A model generated the notes under the pieces. The model was given only the letters and a program-made list of their open reading frames with translations. It did not search any database and was not told the DNA's origin. A program made the translations under genes and the position numbers. From the NCBI GenBank assembly GCA_963782255.1, contig CAWAIS010000001.1, positions 1,984,001 to 2,048,000 of the forward strand: 64,000 nt of DNA. The letters run 5' to 3'. Numbering within the stretch: the stretch's first letter is position 1; each line of letters begins with the position of its first letter. The DNA is from Roseiarcus sp963782255. GTDB taxonomy: Bacteria; Pseudomonadota; Alphaproteobacteria; Rhizobiales; Beijerinckiaceae. Below, piece after piece: positions 1-16,979 of this stretch.

Positions 1-180
1 GGGTCCCAAGTCGACTTTCAATTCGGCCATCTGCCGCCGAGAAACGAGGTAAGTGGTGGATTGGCGCGGTTCGGCTGTTATTCGGCGTCTCATCGCTGTC
101 GCGGGCCCAGCCAACCCAAGCGCGTCCATGAATGCGGTTGATTGGTCCGATTGCGCCTCAAAAACTTTTCCACAGCCCTC

Positions 181-209
181 TTGCAACCGTTTCGTAAACC
201 CGCTAAGAG
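181..209 (+). promoter_or_regulatory. Possible sigma70 promoter for rplJL-rpoBC
   Basis: A TTGCAA at 181-186 is followed after exactly 17 bases by TAAGAG at 204-209. This is a weak match to the -35/-10 consensus, but it lies upstream of a long structured leader that precedes rplJ, where a promoter is expected. Nothing convincing is seen in bases 1-180: the short ORFs there have no family resemblance. Confidence 0.35.
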
Positions 210-667
210 GGCCGACCGGGGTTGGCGGCGCGATGCGACCCCGAATGATCATACATGGCTACCGTCCTGCCTGAAACCGGACTCGTTGAGGCCGGAGGGG
301 CGGAGACGGCGGATAGGCCGGAGGACGGAAGGGGATTACCTTTGCGTCCGCTCCGGCCATGTCCTGTCCGAGACTGCCGGCGCGCAACGAGCTTTCGGGC
401 GGATTGCGCTTAATTCCTTCAAGCCCCCGCAAGGGGCGGTTCCCGAAAGGGGACTTGGGGGCCAGCATAGACGGGGACGACCGAGTTTCAAGCCGTCAGG
501 CGTTTCTGACGGCAAAGTGCGGTTCGAACCTTCTGTCCGGCGCTGGGTTCGCCCAACTCCGGGGACAGGCGCAAGTCGTCGCGGCGCTCGAGTTCTTTGA
601 TTCGCGCGGCGCGGCATGTGCAACAGGCGGGCCTTAAGTAAAGCCCGCCGACCGGAGACGAGCACCC
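210..667 (+). promoter_or_regulatory. Structured leader upstream of rplJ (candidate L10 leader)
   Basis: No gene is seen in these 458 bases, but they are rich in foldable elements. CCCC-GCAA-GGGG (425-436) and TTCCC-GAAA-GGGGA (440-453) are adjacent hairpins, each capped by a GNRA tetraloop. CCGTCAG/CTGACGG (493-499/506-512) is a perfect 7-bp stem. GGCGGGC/GCCCGCC (626-632/643-649) closes a 10-base loop just before the ribosome binding site. In many bacteria L10(L12)4 represses its own operon by binding such a leader. That function here is inferred from position and structure. Confidence 0.5.
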
Positions 668-1183
668 GTGGAACGAGCGGAAAAGAAAGAAGCGGTCGCG
701 GCCCTGCACGACGTCTTTTCGAAGACGTCGGTCGTGGTCGTGGCGCACTATTCGGGCTTGACGGTCGCCCAGATGCAGCGTCTGCGCAAGCAGATGAAGG
801 CCGCTGGCGCGCAAGTTCAGGTGGCCAAGAACCGCCTCGCCCAGATTGCTCTTGAAGGCACGGACGTCGCCTCGATCGGCTCCCTTCTCAAAGGGCCGAC
901 CCTGATCGCTCATTCGCGCGATCCGGTGGCGGCGGCCAAGGCAGCCGTGGCTTTCGCCAAGGACCACGAGAAATTCGTGGTTTTGGGCGGCGCCATGGGC
1001 AAGACGGCCCTCGACGTCAATGGGATCAAGGCGCTCGCGATCTTGCCGTCCCTCGACGAACTGCGCGCCAAGCTCCTGGGGCTCATCACCGTCCCGGCGA
1101 CCAAGCTCGCTCAGCTCTCCACCGCGCCGGCCGCCAAGCTCGCGCGCGTGGTCGGGGCGTATGCCGCCAAAGACGCAGCCTGA
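668..1183 (+). CDS. rplJ: 50S ribosomal protein L10
   Basis: Encodes a 171-residue L10, base of the ribosomal stalk, which holds L7/L12 dimers through its C-terminal helix and anchors them on 23S rRNA. The N-terminal part is the usual family fold: MERAEKKEAV start, a VVVVAHYSGLTV strand and a VAKNRLAQIAL segment. The C-terminus is an alanine/lysine-rich helix. The start is GTG, preceded by GGAG at about 10 bases; no better start lies downstream. It is the first gene of an rplJ-rplL-rpoB-rpoC cluster, 51 bp before rplL. rplK and rplA, its usual upstream neighbours, must lie outside the window. Confidence 0.97.
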   Translation: MERAEKKEAVAALHDVFSKTSVVVVAHYSGLTVAQMQRLRKQMKAAGAQVQVAKNRLAQIALEGTDVASIGSLLKGPTLIAHSRDPVAAAKAAVAFAKDHEKFVVLGGAMGKTALDVNGIKALAILPSLDELRAKLLGLITVPATKLAQLSTAPAAKLARVVGAYAAKDAA

Positions 1184-1234
1184 GCCAGGCTCTTCCATTT
1201 CCTCGAATCGAACCCATATAAGGAACTCTCAAAA

Positions 1235-1618
<384 letters not shown>

Positions 1619-1661
1619 TGAGCGAAAGGCCTTTGAGGCCTCGTTCATCTGAATGGAAGGA

Positions 1662-1703
1662 CGGTCCCGGGCTTTAGTCCGGGGCCGTTGCGGGCGTTTT
1701 TTT
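1662..1703 (+). terminator. Attenuator-like hairpin between rplL and rpoB
   Basis: CGGTCCCGG (1662-1670) pairs with CCGGGGCCG (1679-1687), nine pairs including one T-G wobble, around an 8-base loop. Seven T residues follow at 1697-1703 after a 9-base gap. The 263-bp rplL-rpoB gap and this element match the partial terminator known at this position in E. coli, which lets ribosomal proteins outnumber RNA polymerase subunits. The spacing to the T-tract is longer than ideal, so termination is probably partial. Confidence 0.6.
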
Positions 1704-1881
1704 AAGGGTGGGCTTTTTTGGGGAATTCTGACGGGACGCGAACGGCGGCGGCGGGGTCGGCGAGCGCTTTGGTCAGTGAAGCGAGAGGGCGGCTGAGGCG
1801 CCCTGATGGTCTGGGACCGATTTTCGCGCGCATGCGGCGCGAGGGAGCGGCGGCCCGGGCGCACGAACATTGAGGAACGAC

Positions 1882-6003
<4,122 letters not shown>

Positions 6004-6124
6004 GGCGGGCGAGCCTACCGCCTACGCGTTTTTTGGCGCGGGCGTTCGTCGGGTGCGCACGCCCCGCGACTTTCTTCCAAAGAATGCGAGTTCGGGCGAT
6101 GAGCCCCGCTCGCGGGAGACGAGA

Positions 6125-10384
<4,260 letters not shown>

Positions 10385-10398
10385 CGGCCGCGTTGTAG

Positions 10399-10419
10399 GG
10401 CGCGCTCGATGAGCGCGCC
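10399..10419 (+). terminator. Hairpin downstream of rpoC
   Basis: GGCGCGCTC and GAGCGCGCC form a perfect 9-bp stem around a 3-base loop, 15 bases after the rpoC stop. Only a poor T-run (TCGCATCTTT) follows, so intrinsic termination is plausible but not certain. The next gene is convergent, which fits an operon end here. Confidence 0.55.
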
Positions 10420-10515
10420 TCGCATCTTTGCCCTCAATAGAGCGAAAGCGAAGTCTAAGGAGCCGCGTTCGGGCGGCTGCTTATCGGTTTGCGAGGCGTG
10501 GCGCGCGCGCGAGCC

Positions 10516-11097
10516 TCAGAATGCGCGGCTGAGAAAGGCCGAGCCGACAAGGCCGAAGCGCCAGGGCGTGTCGACCCCCTTCGAGAGGCCGATCCGGACG
10601 CCGGTCGCGATGACGCGTTCCTGACTCTCGCGTGAGAGTTCGAACGGCGGCCGGTCGAGCGGCAGTCCGTTATGCGTCTTGCGACTGATCCCGAGCGCCT
10701 GGCAGAGGCGGCCGGGGCCGGAGCAGAGCTTGCGAAGGTCCTGCGTTCCCCGTCGCGCGGCCATGAGTTCGAGCCCGTGCGTCGGCTCGAGCGCCCGGAT
10801 CAGCACCGCCGCGCCCGGTTCGCGCCCACTGACCAGGTTGAGGCGCCAATGCACGCCGTAGCTCTGGTAGACATAGGCGCGGCCCGGCGGGCCGAACATC
10901 GCGGCGTTGTAGGCGGTGGCGCCGCGGAAGGCGTGCGACGCCGGATCGGCCCGGTCATAGGCTTCGGTCTCGACGATACGGCCGCCGACCCCGTCGACCA
11001 CAAGCGTGACGCCGATCAACGCTTTGGCGGTCTTGACCACGTCCTGCCGGAAGAACTCGGCGTCGAGCAGCGCCGTGGCTCCATTCATGAGACTCAT
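10516..11097 (-). CDS. DNA-3-methyladenine glycosylase (AAG/MPG family)
   Basis: 193-residue base-excision repair enzyme that removes alkylated purines. The family signature VETEAYDRADPASHAFRG, holding the catalytic Glu and the DNA-contact region, is at about 43-60. YVYQSYGVHWRLNLV and the C-terminal GPGRLCQALGI motif, typical of the mammalian-type AAG fold, follow. It is convergent with rpoC and lies on the strand opposite the RNA polymerase operon. Just upstream on the same strand are two cation transporters with no evident functional link. Confidence 0.9.
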   Translation of the reverse strand: MSLMNGATALLDAEFFRQDVVKTAKALIGVTLVVDGVGGRIVETEAYDRADPASHAFRGATAYNAAMFGPPGRAYVYQSYGVHWRLNLVSGREPGAAVLIRALEPTHGLELMAARRGTQDLRKLCSGPGRLCQALGISRKTHNGLPLDRPPFELSRESQERVIATGVRIGLSKGVDTPWRFGLVGSAFLSRAF

Positions 11098-11141
11098 CTT
11101 CGTCCTCGCCCAGGCGACAATTGCTAGAGGCGCTTAGCCGC

Positions 11142-12068
11142 TCAGACCACGTCCTCGGGCGCCAGCGCGCAGGCGGCTTGCGGGTCGGTTTCGATCTGCA
11201 CCGTCGAATGGCCAATTCTGAAACGCTCGGCCATGTCCGCGGCCAGCGCGTGGAGGAATGCGTCCCCGGGATGGCCGGCGGGCATGACGAGATGACAGGT
11301 CATCGCCGTCTCGGTCGTGCTCATCGGCCAGACATGGAAGTCGTGAATGGAGGCGACGCCCGGGCGGGTGGAGAGGAACGCTCGCACTTGGCCCGGGTCG
11401 ACGCTCGCGGGGACGCCCGCCATCGACATGCCGAGCGAGTCGCACAAAAGCCTCCATGTCCCGAAGACGATGACCACGTTGATCGCGAGGCTGACGATGG
11501 GATCGAGCCAGAGCCATCCCGTCAGGAGGATCACGAGCGCGGCGACCACCACTCCGACCGAGACGAGAGCGTCCGACGCCATGTGCAGGAAGGCGCCGCT
11601 GAGGTTGATGTCGGCGTTGCGTCCCGACGCGAAGAGCCAGGCCGTGACGCCGTTGACCGCGATGCCGATGGCGGCGACGATCATCACCGTCCCGCCGGCC
11701 AGCGGCGCGGGCGCCGCGAGGCGCTGGATCGCCGCCCATGAGATCGCCCCGACCGTCAGCATCAGGACGAGCGCGTTAAACAGCGCCGCCAGGATCGTCG
11801 ACCCGCGCAGGCCATAGGTGAAGCGGTCCGAAGGCGCCCGCTTGACGAGTTCGCTCGCAAGCCACGCGGCGCTGAGGCCCAGAACGTCGCCGAAGTTGTG
11901 CCCGGCGTCCGAGAGGAGCGCGACGGAATTGGCGAGGAGGCCGTAAGCCGCTTCGATCGCGACGAAGCCGAAATTGAGGCCGACGCCGATCGCAAAGGCG
12001 GCGCCGTAGCTGGCCGGCCCCGCGCCGTGGCCATGCCCGTGGCCATGCGCATGATCGTGGCCGGTCAT
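11142..12068 (-). CDS. Cation diffusion facilitator (CzcD/ZitB-like), His-rich N-terminus
   Basis: 308-residue inner-membrane metal/proton antiporter, probably for zinc. Residues 4-15 are His-rich (HDHAHGHGHGHG), a cytosolic metal-collecting tail. Six hydrophobic segments follow. The two transport-site motifs are HNFGD in helix 2 (SDAGHNFGDVLGL) and HMASD in helix 5, both HxxxD, the zinc-selective form. The C-terminal cytosolic domain ends at CALAPEDVV. Its ATG overlaps the TGA of the preceding CDF gene by 3 bases in an ATGA arrangement, so the two are probably translationally coupled. Confidence 0.9.
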   Translation of the reverse strand: MTGHDHAHGHGHGHGAGPASYGAAFAIGVGLNFGFVAIEAAYGLLANSVALLSDAGHNFGDVLGLSAAWLASELVKRAPSDRFTYGLRGSTILAALFNALVLMLTVGAISWAAIQRLAAPAPLAGGTVMIVAAIGIAVNGVTAWLFASGRNADINLSGAFLHMASDALVSVGVVVAALVILLTGWLWLDPIVSLAINVVIVFGTWRLLCDSLGMSMAGVPASVDPGQVRAFLSTRPGVASIHDFHVWPMSTTETAMTCHLVMPAGHPGDAFLHALAADMAERFRIGHSTVQIETDPQAACALAPEDVV

Positions 12069-13039
12069 TTGCGGAGCCCTTCGCGGACGTCGGACGGCTT
12101 CTCAGCCACGGCGTCGTCGAGCCGCGTGTCGTCGATCCCGTGCGGCTCCAGGTGGGCCGTCGCTTCGACCGTGCCCGGCAACAGTCTTTGGACCGCGGCC
12201 TCGGTCGTATCGCCGATCGCGTGGCCGGCCTCGACGGTCAGTCCGGGATCGACCTCGAGGTGGTATTCGACGAAGGTGCGGTCGCCCGAAAACCGCGTGC
12301 GCAGGTCATGAAGATCGCGCACGCCCGCGCAGGCGCGCACCGCCTCCTTGATGCGGCGCCGCTCTTCGTGCGGCAGCTCGCGGTCGAGGAGTTGCTCCAA
12401 CGCCGCGCCCGCGATTGCGGCGGCGCTCCAGAGCATGTAGCCGGAAATCGCCAGCGCGAAGACGGGATCGGTGCGGGTCCACCCACTCCACTGCGTGACC
12501 CAGAGCGAGAGAAGCGCAGCGGCGTTGACGGCGATGTCGGCGAGATAATGGGCGCGGTCGGCGGCGATCGCCGTCGAGCGGGTCCTGCGCACGACCCAGG
12601 TCTGCATCGCGACGAGGCCGCATGCGATGAGGAGGCTCGCGCCGAGGAGCCAGACGCCGAACTCCAGCGCTTTCAGCGGCACGGGAAAGGCGAGCCGCTC
12701 GACGGACTGGAACGCGAGCACGAAGGCGGCGCCTGCAAGAAAGCTCGCCTGGGTGAAGGCGGCGACCGCCTCGCCCTTCCCGTGGCCGAAGCGGTGGTCG
12801 CGATCGGGCGGGCGCTGCGCATAGTGGACTCCGAGAAGGGTGACGACGCTGGCGCCTGTGTCGACAAGCGAGTCGACCGCCGACGCCAGCAACGCCATCG
12901 ATCCGGTCGCGAGCCACGCCGCGAGTTTGACGACGACCAGAACGATGGCGACGATCAGCGTAACGCGGGCAGAAAGCGACTTCAGCGCCGGCGCCGTCGC
13001 CGTCGCGGCCTCATGCCGATCGTCGGGGATCGCTCTCAT
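12065..13039 (-). CDS. Cation diffusion facilitator (FieF-like)
   Basis: 324-residue second CDF-family metal/proton antiporter. Helix 2 carries DSLVD (LASAVDSLVDTGASVV) and helix 5 HYLAD, giving the DxxxD/HxxxD site of the FieF/YiiP group, which export zinc or iron. The cytosolic C-terminal domain (about 215-310) has ACAGVRDLHDLRTRFSGD and HLEVDPGLTVEAGHAIGD metal/dimer segments. I chose ATG 13039 because the hydrophobic domain then begins about 30 residues in; the frame stays open to 13294 but that stretch is basic and atypical. The stop overlaps the next CDF start. Confidence 0.87.
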   Translation of the reverse strand: MRAIPDDRHEAATATAPALKSLSARVTLIVAIVLVVVKLAAWLATGSMALLASAVDSLVDTGASVVTLLGVHYAQRPPDRDHRFGHGKGEAVAAFTQASFLAGAAFVLAFQSVERLAFPVPLKALEFGVWLLGASLLIACGLVAMQTWVVRRTRSTAIAADRAHYLADIAVNAAALLSLWVTQWSGWTRTDPVFALAISGYMLWSAAAIAGAALEQLLDRELPHEERRRIKEAVRACAGVRDLHDLRTRFSGDRTFVEYHLEVDPGLTVEAGHAIGDTTEAAVQRLLPGTVEATAHLEPHGIDDTRLDDAVAEKPSDVREGLRK

Positions 13040-13310
13040 CCTAATGAAACGCCGTTCGAACTTTTGCCGCTCAGGCCTGGCCTTCGCGCGCCGGCGCCGT
13101 CCGGTCGACGCGGAGATGGGCAATCTATAGCAAAGAACTTGTGGACAGGCGTGATGCGCCGCCACCCGGGTCTCTCCCCATGTTGTCTTCGCGATCGGGC
13201 GCCAAATCCTCTTCACAACGACCCGAACTGGCGACAGACTGTCCGCCGGCGCCCTTGAGGAGCCGTTCCTAGGCGTTTCGGAAAGCAGCGCCAATGCAAG
13301 GGCAGACTTC

Positions 13311-14597
13311 TTGGAGTGGGAAGCGCTGAGCGGACGCCTGAAGCCCTACGCGGCCGCCTTCCTGTTCACGGCGGCCGCGGCGGCGCTGGATGTTCTGCTG
13401 ACCGCTTGGATTCCCTCTCCGATCCGTCTTGTCCTGTTCATGCCGGCGCTCGCGGCGAGCGCGGCGCTCGGCTTCGGTCCGGGCGCTTTCGCGTTCGCGC
13501 TGAGCCTCCTGTCCTTCTGGCTGCTCCATTCCGTCGGCGTCGCCGCGCAAGCCGGAATGCTCGAGCTTTCGCTGTTCGGCGCCTCGTCGGCGGTCGTGTT
13601 CGCGATCGTCAGGCGCGCGTCCTCGAGCGGCGATCTCCTGTTCAAGACGGTGCAGGACATTTCCACGGAGGGAGTGGTGGTCTATCGGGCGGTGCTCGCT
13701 CGCGACGGGCAACCGATCGATTTCGAATACCGCTACGCCAACCCCGCGGCCTACGCGATCATGAAGGGGGGCCCGGAAGATGTCGTTGGCGGCAAGCTCC
13801 TGGAGCGCCTGCCCGAGGCCCGCGATCACCCTCAGCTCTTTCCCCGATATGCGCGGGTGTTCGCAACCGGCGAGACGTCGGAATCGCAATACGAAATTGG
13901 CGGCAGATGGTTCCACAGCACGGTCGCCAAGCTGCGGGACGGAATTGTCGTGACGGTTCAAGACATCTCGAGCAGGAAGAGGTCCCAGGAGGTTCAGAAG
14001 CTGCTCGTCCAGGAACTGAACCACAGGGTCAAGAATTTGTTTGCCTCGGTGCTTGCGATGGTCGCCTTCACCGAGCGCGGGACGACCTCGGTGGCAGAAT
14101 TTCGCGACAAGCTGTCGGCCCGTCTGCAAGCCCTTTCCCGCACACACAGCCTTCTGAGCGAGGGCGCATGGACCGACGCCGCCGTGCGCGACGTGGTCAA
14201 GAGCACGTTGGAGCCGCACCTCGATCTCGGTTCGAATCGCTTCCGGATCGACGGCGGCGATTTCAGGGTTTCTTCGGATACGGCCCTCGCCCTGAACATG
14301 GCGCTGCACGAACTCGCGACCAACGCCACGAAATATGGCGCGCTCTCCACACGGCAGGGCAGGGTCGGGATCAAGTGGACGCCGGATGCCAATCGTCCCG
14401 GATTCATCCGCATGACCTGGATCGAATCCGGAGGACCGCCCGTTCTTGCGCCGTCCGGTCGCGGATTCGGCACGACGCTGCTCGAGAGAGCCTTCGCCGC
14501 GGATGGCGGAGAGGCCCATCTCCAATACCCGCCGGACGGCGTCTTTTGCGAGATGCTGTTTGCGAGCATGGACGCCGTCAATCCGCGCGCGGTTTAG
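13311..14597 (+). CDS. HWE/HisKA_2-type sensor histidine kinase with DUF4118-like membrane region and PAS
   Basis: 428-residue membrane sensor kinase. Hydrophobic segments at about 12-100 resemble the KdpD-type (DUF4118) four-helix region. A PAS-like domain covers about 110-220 (STEGVVVYRAVLARDGQPI). The kinase box QELNHRVKNLFASVLAM has phospho-acceptor His238. NMALHELATNATKYGAL is the N box and GFGTTLLERAF lies in the ATP lid, as in HWE/HisKA_2 kinases. The start is uncertain: TTG 13311 is the first possible start in this frame, while ATG 13294 is out of frame. No partner regulator is adjacent. In alphaproteobacteria such kinases often feed PhyR, but that is inference. Confidence 0.85.
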   Translation: MEWEALSGRLKPYAAAFLFTAAAAALDVLLTAWIPSPIRLVLFMPALAASAALGFGPGAFAFALSLLSFWLLHSVGVAAQAGMLELSLFGASSAVVFAIVRRASSSGDLLFKTVQDISTEGVVVYRAVLARDGQPIDFEYRYANPAAYAIMKGGPEDVVGGKLLERLPEARDHPQLFPRYARVFATGETSESQYEIGGRWFHSTVAKLRDGIVVTVQDISSRKRSQEVQKLLVQELNHRVKNLFASVLAMVAFTERGTTSVAEFRDKLSARLQALSRTHSLLSEGAWTDAAVRDVVKSTLEPHLDLGSNRFRIDGGDFRVSSDTALALNMALHELATNATKYGALSTRQGRVGIKWTPDANRPGFIRMTWIESGGPPVLAPSGRGFGTTLLERAFAADGGEAHLQYPPDGVFCEMLFASMDAVNPRAV

Positions 14598-14690
14598 AAA
14601 TTGCGCCGATTGGAAAACAAGTTGCGATCCTGCCGCTAACGTCGTTTGTTGCGGCGCGGCGCGTGGGCGGCGCGCGAGAGGGAGAGGCGT

Positions 14691-16013
14691 TTGTCCATCC
14701 AGGTCGAAAGCGCGCGAGCGGAGTATCAACCGATCGGGGCGAGGGGAGTCTTCGCGGCCGTGCTGGGCAACGGCTTCGAGTTCTTCGACTTCACGGTCTA
14801 CGCGACTTTCCTCGACCTGATCGGACAGGCTTTCTTTCCCTCCTCGAACCCGCTGGTCAGCGACCTGGCTTCGGCGGCGACCTTCGGCGTCGGCTTCGTG
14901 GCGCGGCCGCTTGGCGCGGCGCTGATCGGCGCTTACGGCGACCACGTCGGGCGCAAACCGGCTATGACCCTTTCGATCGCGCTTATGGCGGCCGGCAGCG
15001 GGCTGATCGCGGTCACGCCCGGCTACGCCACGATCGGCGTCTGGGCGCCGATTCTCCTGATCGTTGCCCGCCTCCTGCAGGGCTTCGCCGTCGGCGGCGA
15101 GGTTGGACCCGCCACCATGTTCATCCTCGAGGCCGCTCCGAAGGGCATGCGGATGCTGTTTGCGAGCTGGCAGCTCGCGAGCCAAAATCTCGGCGCCCTC
15201 GTCAGCGGAACGATCGGCGTCGTGCTTGCGCTGGCCTTGTCCAAGGCGAGCTATACGGAGTGGGGCTGGCGCGTTCCCTTCGCGATCGGCATGCTGATCG
15301 CGCCCGTCGGCGTCTATATCCGAAGTCAGCTCGTCGAGACGCTGGATCGTTCGGAGCATAGGGAACGGCGCAACGTCGCCGGCATCATTTCGACGGTGCT
15401 GCGCTCCAACTGGCTCGGCCTGCTGCTCGGCCTTGCGCTGATCAGCGGCGGCACGATCACGCAGTATTTTCTCATCTCCATGACGCCTTATGCAATTCGC
15501 ACTTTGCATCTACCACCCTCCGTCGCGATGCTCGGCTCGATGACGCTTGGGATTACCGGCTGTCTGGGCGCGCTCGCCGGCGGGGCGCTTGCGGACCGCT
15601 GTGGACTTAAGGCCGTCATCGTTGCGCCGCGCATCCTGTTCATGCTCGTTCTGTTTCCGGTCATGTCATGGCTGGTGGCGAATCCCGATACGACGAGTCT
15701 CGTCGTGGCGATCGCAATTCTCAGCGTGTTGCACGCCATGAGCGTCGCGGTCGGGGTGATCCTCATTCCGCTCATCTTTCCGCAGGCTGTGCGCGCGACC
15801 GGCCTGGCTCTCGCGTATTCGATCGGCGTCGCGGTGTTCGGCGGGACGGCGACCTATATCGTGACCTGGTTGGTCGGCGCGACCGGCAATCCGCTCGCTT
15901 CGACCTATTATGTGATGGCGGCGAATGTCGTCATGCTGCTTGCGGTCCTGGGAGTCCGCGAGACCGACTACGACGCCGGCGAATGGCCGCCGCCGGTGGA
16001 GCGCGATGCGTGA
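14691..16013 (+). CDS. MFS transporter, metabolite:H+ symporter (MHS) family
   Basis: 440-residue permease with about 12 hydrophobic segments. The start of helix 1 reads AAVLGNGFEFFDFTVYATF, the MHS-type signature, followed by the MFS loop GAYGDHVGRKPAM (RxGRK-like). RLLQGFAVGGEVGPATMFI and WGWRVPFAIGMLI are further family hallmarks (citrate, shikimate, proline/betaine transporters). Substrate cannot be named. I chose TTG 14691 (LSIQVESARAEYQ) because GGGAGAGG lies 4-11 bases upstream; the frame runs open to 14646. It begins 93 bp after the sensor kinase on the same strand. Confidence 0.88.
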   Translation: MSIQVESARAEYQPIGARGVFAAVLGNGFEFFDFTVYATFLDLIGQAFFPSSNPLVSDLASAATFGVGFVARPLGAALIGAYGDHVGRKPAMTLSIALMAAGSGLIAVTPGYATIGVWAPILLIVARLLQGFAVGGEVGPATMFILEAAPKGMRMLFASWQLASQNLGALVSGTIGVVLALALSKASYTEWGWRVPFAIGMLIAPVGVYIRSQLVETLDRSEHRERRNVAGIISTVLRSNWLGLLLGLALISGGTITQYFLISMTPYAIRTLHLPPSVAMLGSMTLGITGCLGALAGGALADRCGLKAVIVAPRILFMLVLFPVMSWLVANPDTTSLVVAIAILSVLHAMSVAVGVILIPLIFPQAVRATGLALAYSIGVAVFGGTATYIVTWLVGATGNPLASTYYVMAANVVMLLAVLGVRETDYDAGEWPPPVERDA

Positions 16014-16156
16014 AGACCCGCCCGCAGCGCCTGAACGGCCGTCCTCGAAGCGTCGTCGAAGACGTAATCGGCCGGCGGAAAACGCCGAGCGGTCGCCGCC
16101 GCGACGGTCATCGCAAAAATTCGCATCCCGAAGCCTCGTGTAACGGTGGAAAGGGG

Positions 16157-16185
16157 TTGACGCGCCGGAATCGCGCGAATATGTT
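16157..16185 (+). promoter_or_regulatory. Sigma70-type promoter of the str-S10-spc operon
   Basis: TTGACG (16157-16162) and TATGTT (16180-16185) are separated by exactly 17 bases. This is the best promoter-like match I found in the window and lies about 300 bp before rpsL. It explains how the ribosomal genes are expressed although unrelated genes separate them from rpoC. Confidence 0.7.
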
Positions 16186-16490
16186 CCGCGCGCTTTCGGC
16201 AGGTCGTAGGGCTTCGCTGTATTGGACGCCGCGTCCGATACCAATCGGCTCTAAACGCTGACGATCTCATCGACGAGCCAATTCCGGCCCTCATGAAGGG
16301 CCGGTTCTGTTTGGCATGATCGCGGGCGCGACATCCCGTGATCCTCTGCTTTAGGCGGCGCCCAAACCCGCGAGGGTTTCCTGGGCGCTGTTGGTTTCGC
16401 GTGCTGTTCCGGCGGCGCGCGCGATGGGCGATGCAAATTTCGGTCCGGCTTGGTGAGCCGGATTTGGGCAAGGGAAGTTAAAGGCGCGCA
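16186..16490 (+). promoter_or_regulatory. Structured leader of rpsL with two hairpins
   Basis: No ORF of note. CCGGCCCT/AGGGCCGG (16284-16291/16297-16304) forms an 8-bp stem with 5-base loop followed by TTCTGTTT, so it resembles an attenuator. A second stem-loop runs 16358-16388: GCGCCCA plus AACCC pair with GGGTT plus TGGGCGC around a GCGA tetraloop, with a three-base bulge. S7 represses the str operon in E. coli by binding mRNA, though at another position. Regulation by this leader is inference. Confidence 0.5.
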
Positions 16491-16862
16491 ATGCCGACGA
16501 TTAGCCAGTTGATCCGCAAGCCGCGGCAACCGAAGACCTACCGCGAAAAGGCCCGCCATCTCGAGGCCAGCCCGCAGAAGCGGGGCGTCTGCACGCGCGT
16601 CTACACAACGACGCCGAAAAAGCCGAACTCCGCCTTGCGCAAGGTCGCCAAGGTGCGCCTCACCAACGGCTTCGAGGTCATCGGCTATATCCCCGGCGAA
16701 GGCCACAACCTTCAGGAGCACTCGGTCGTGATGATCCGCGGCGGCCGCGTCAAGGACCTGCCCGGCGTGCGCTACCACATTCTGCGCGGCGTCCTTGACA
16801 CGCAGGGCGTCAAGGACCGCAAGCAGCGCCGGTCGAAGTACGGCGCCAAGCGGCCGAAATGA
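16491..16862 (+). CDS. rpsL: 30S ribosomal protein S12
   Basis: 123-residue decoding-centre protein of the small subunit. MPTISQLIRKPR begins the protein. TTPKKPNSALRKVAKVRL and GGRVKDLPGVRYH are the two loops where streptomycin-resistance changes arise; both have the wild-type lysines, so a sensitive form is predicted. The start follows GGGAAG at about 12 bases. It is the first gene of the str operon, 117 bp before rpsG. Confidence 0.98.
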   Translation: MPTISQLIRKPRQPKTYREKARHLEASPQKRGVCTRVYTTTPKKPNSALRKVAKVRLTNGFEVIGYIPGEGHNLQEHSVVMIRGGRVKDLPGVRYHILRGVLDTQGVKDRKQRRSKYGAKRPK

Positions 16863-16979
16863 CCGGGGCGCAGCGAGGGTCGTCCCCGGACGAGCGTAGC
16901 GACATTCGGGGATCGCGCAGAGGGTTTCAATCGATGGGCTGGGCGCTCCCGGCCATGACGAGATAGAGAGAGTTAGGCC

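Noticed and set aside
517..526. GGTTCGAACC in the rplJ leader resembling a tRNA T-arm
   Set aside because: The flanking bases do not form a 5-bp T stem and no acceptor or anticodon arm can be drawn, so it is not a tRNA.
142..600. 152-codon open frame in the rplJ leader
   Set aside because: No similarity, Arg/Gly-rich shadow composition and overlap with strong RNA structure.
13269..15509. Open frame of 746 codons antisense to the HWE kinase and MFS genes
   Set aside because: Low-complexity, charged composition without family motifs; it spans two well-supported genes and the gap between them.
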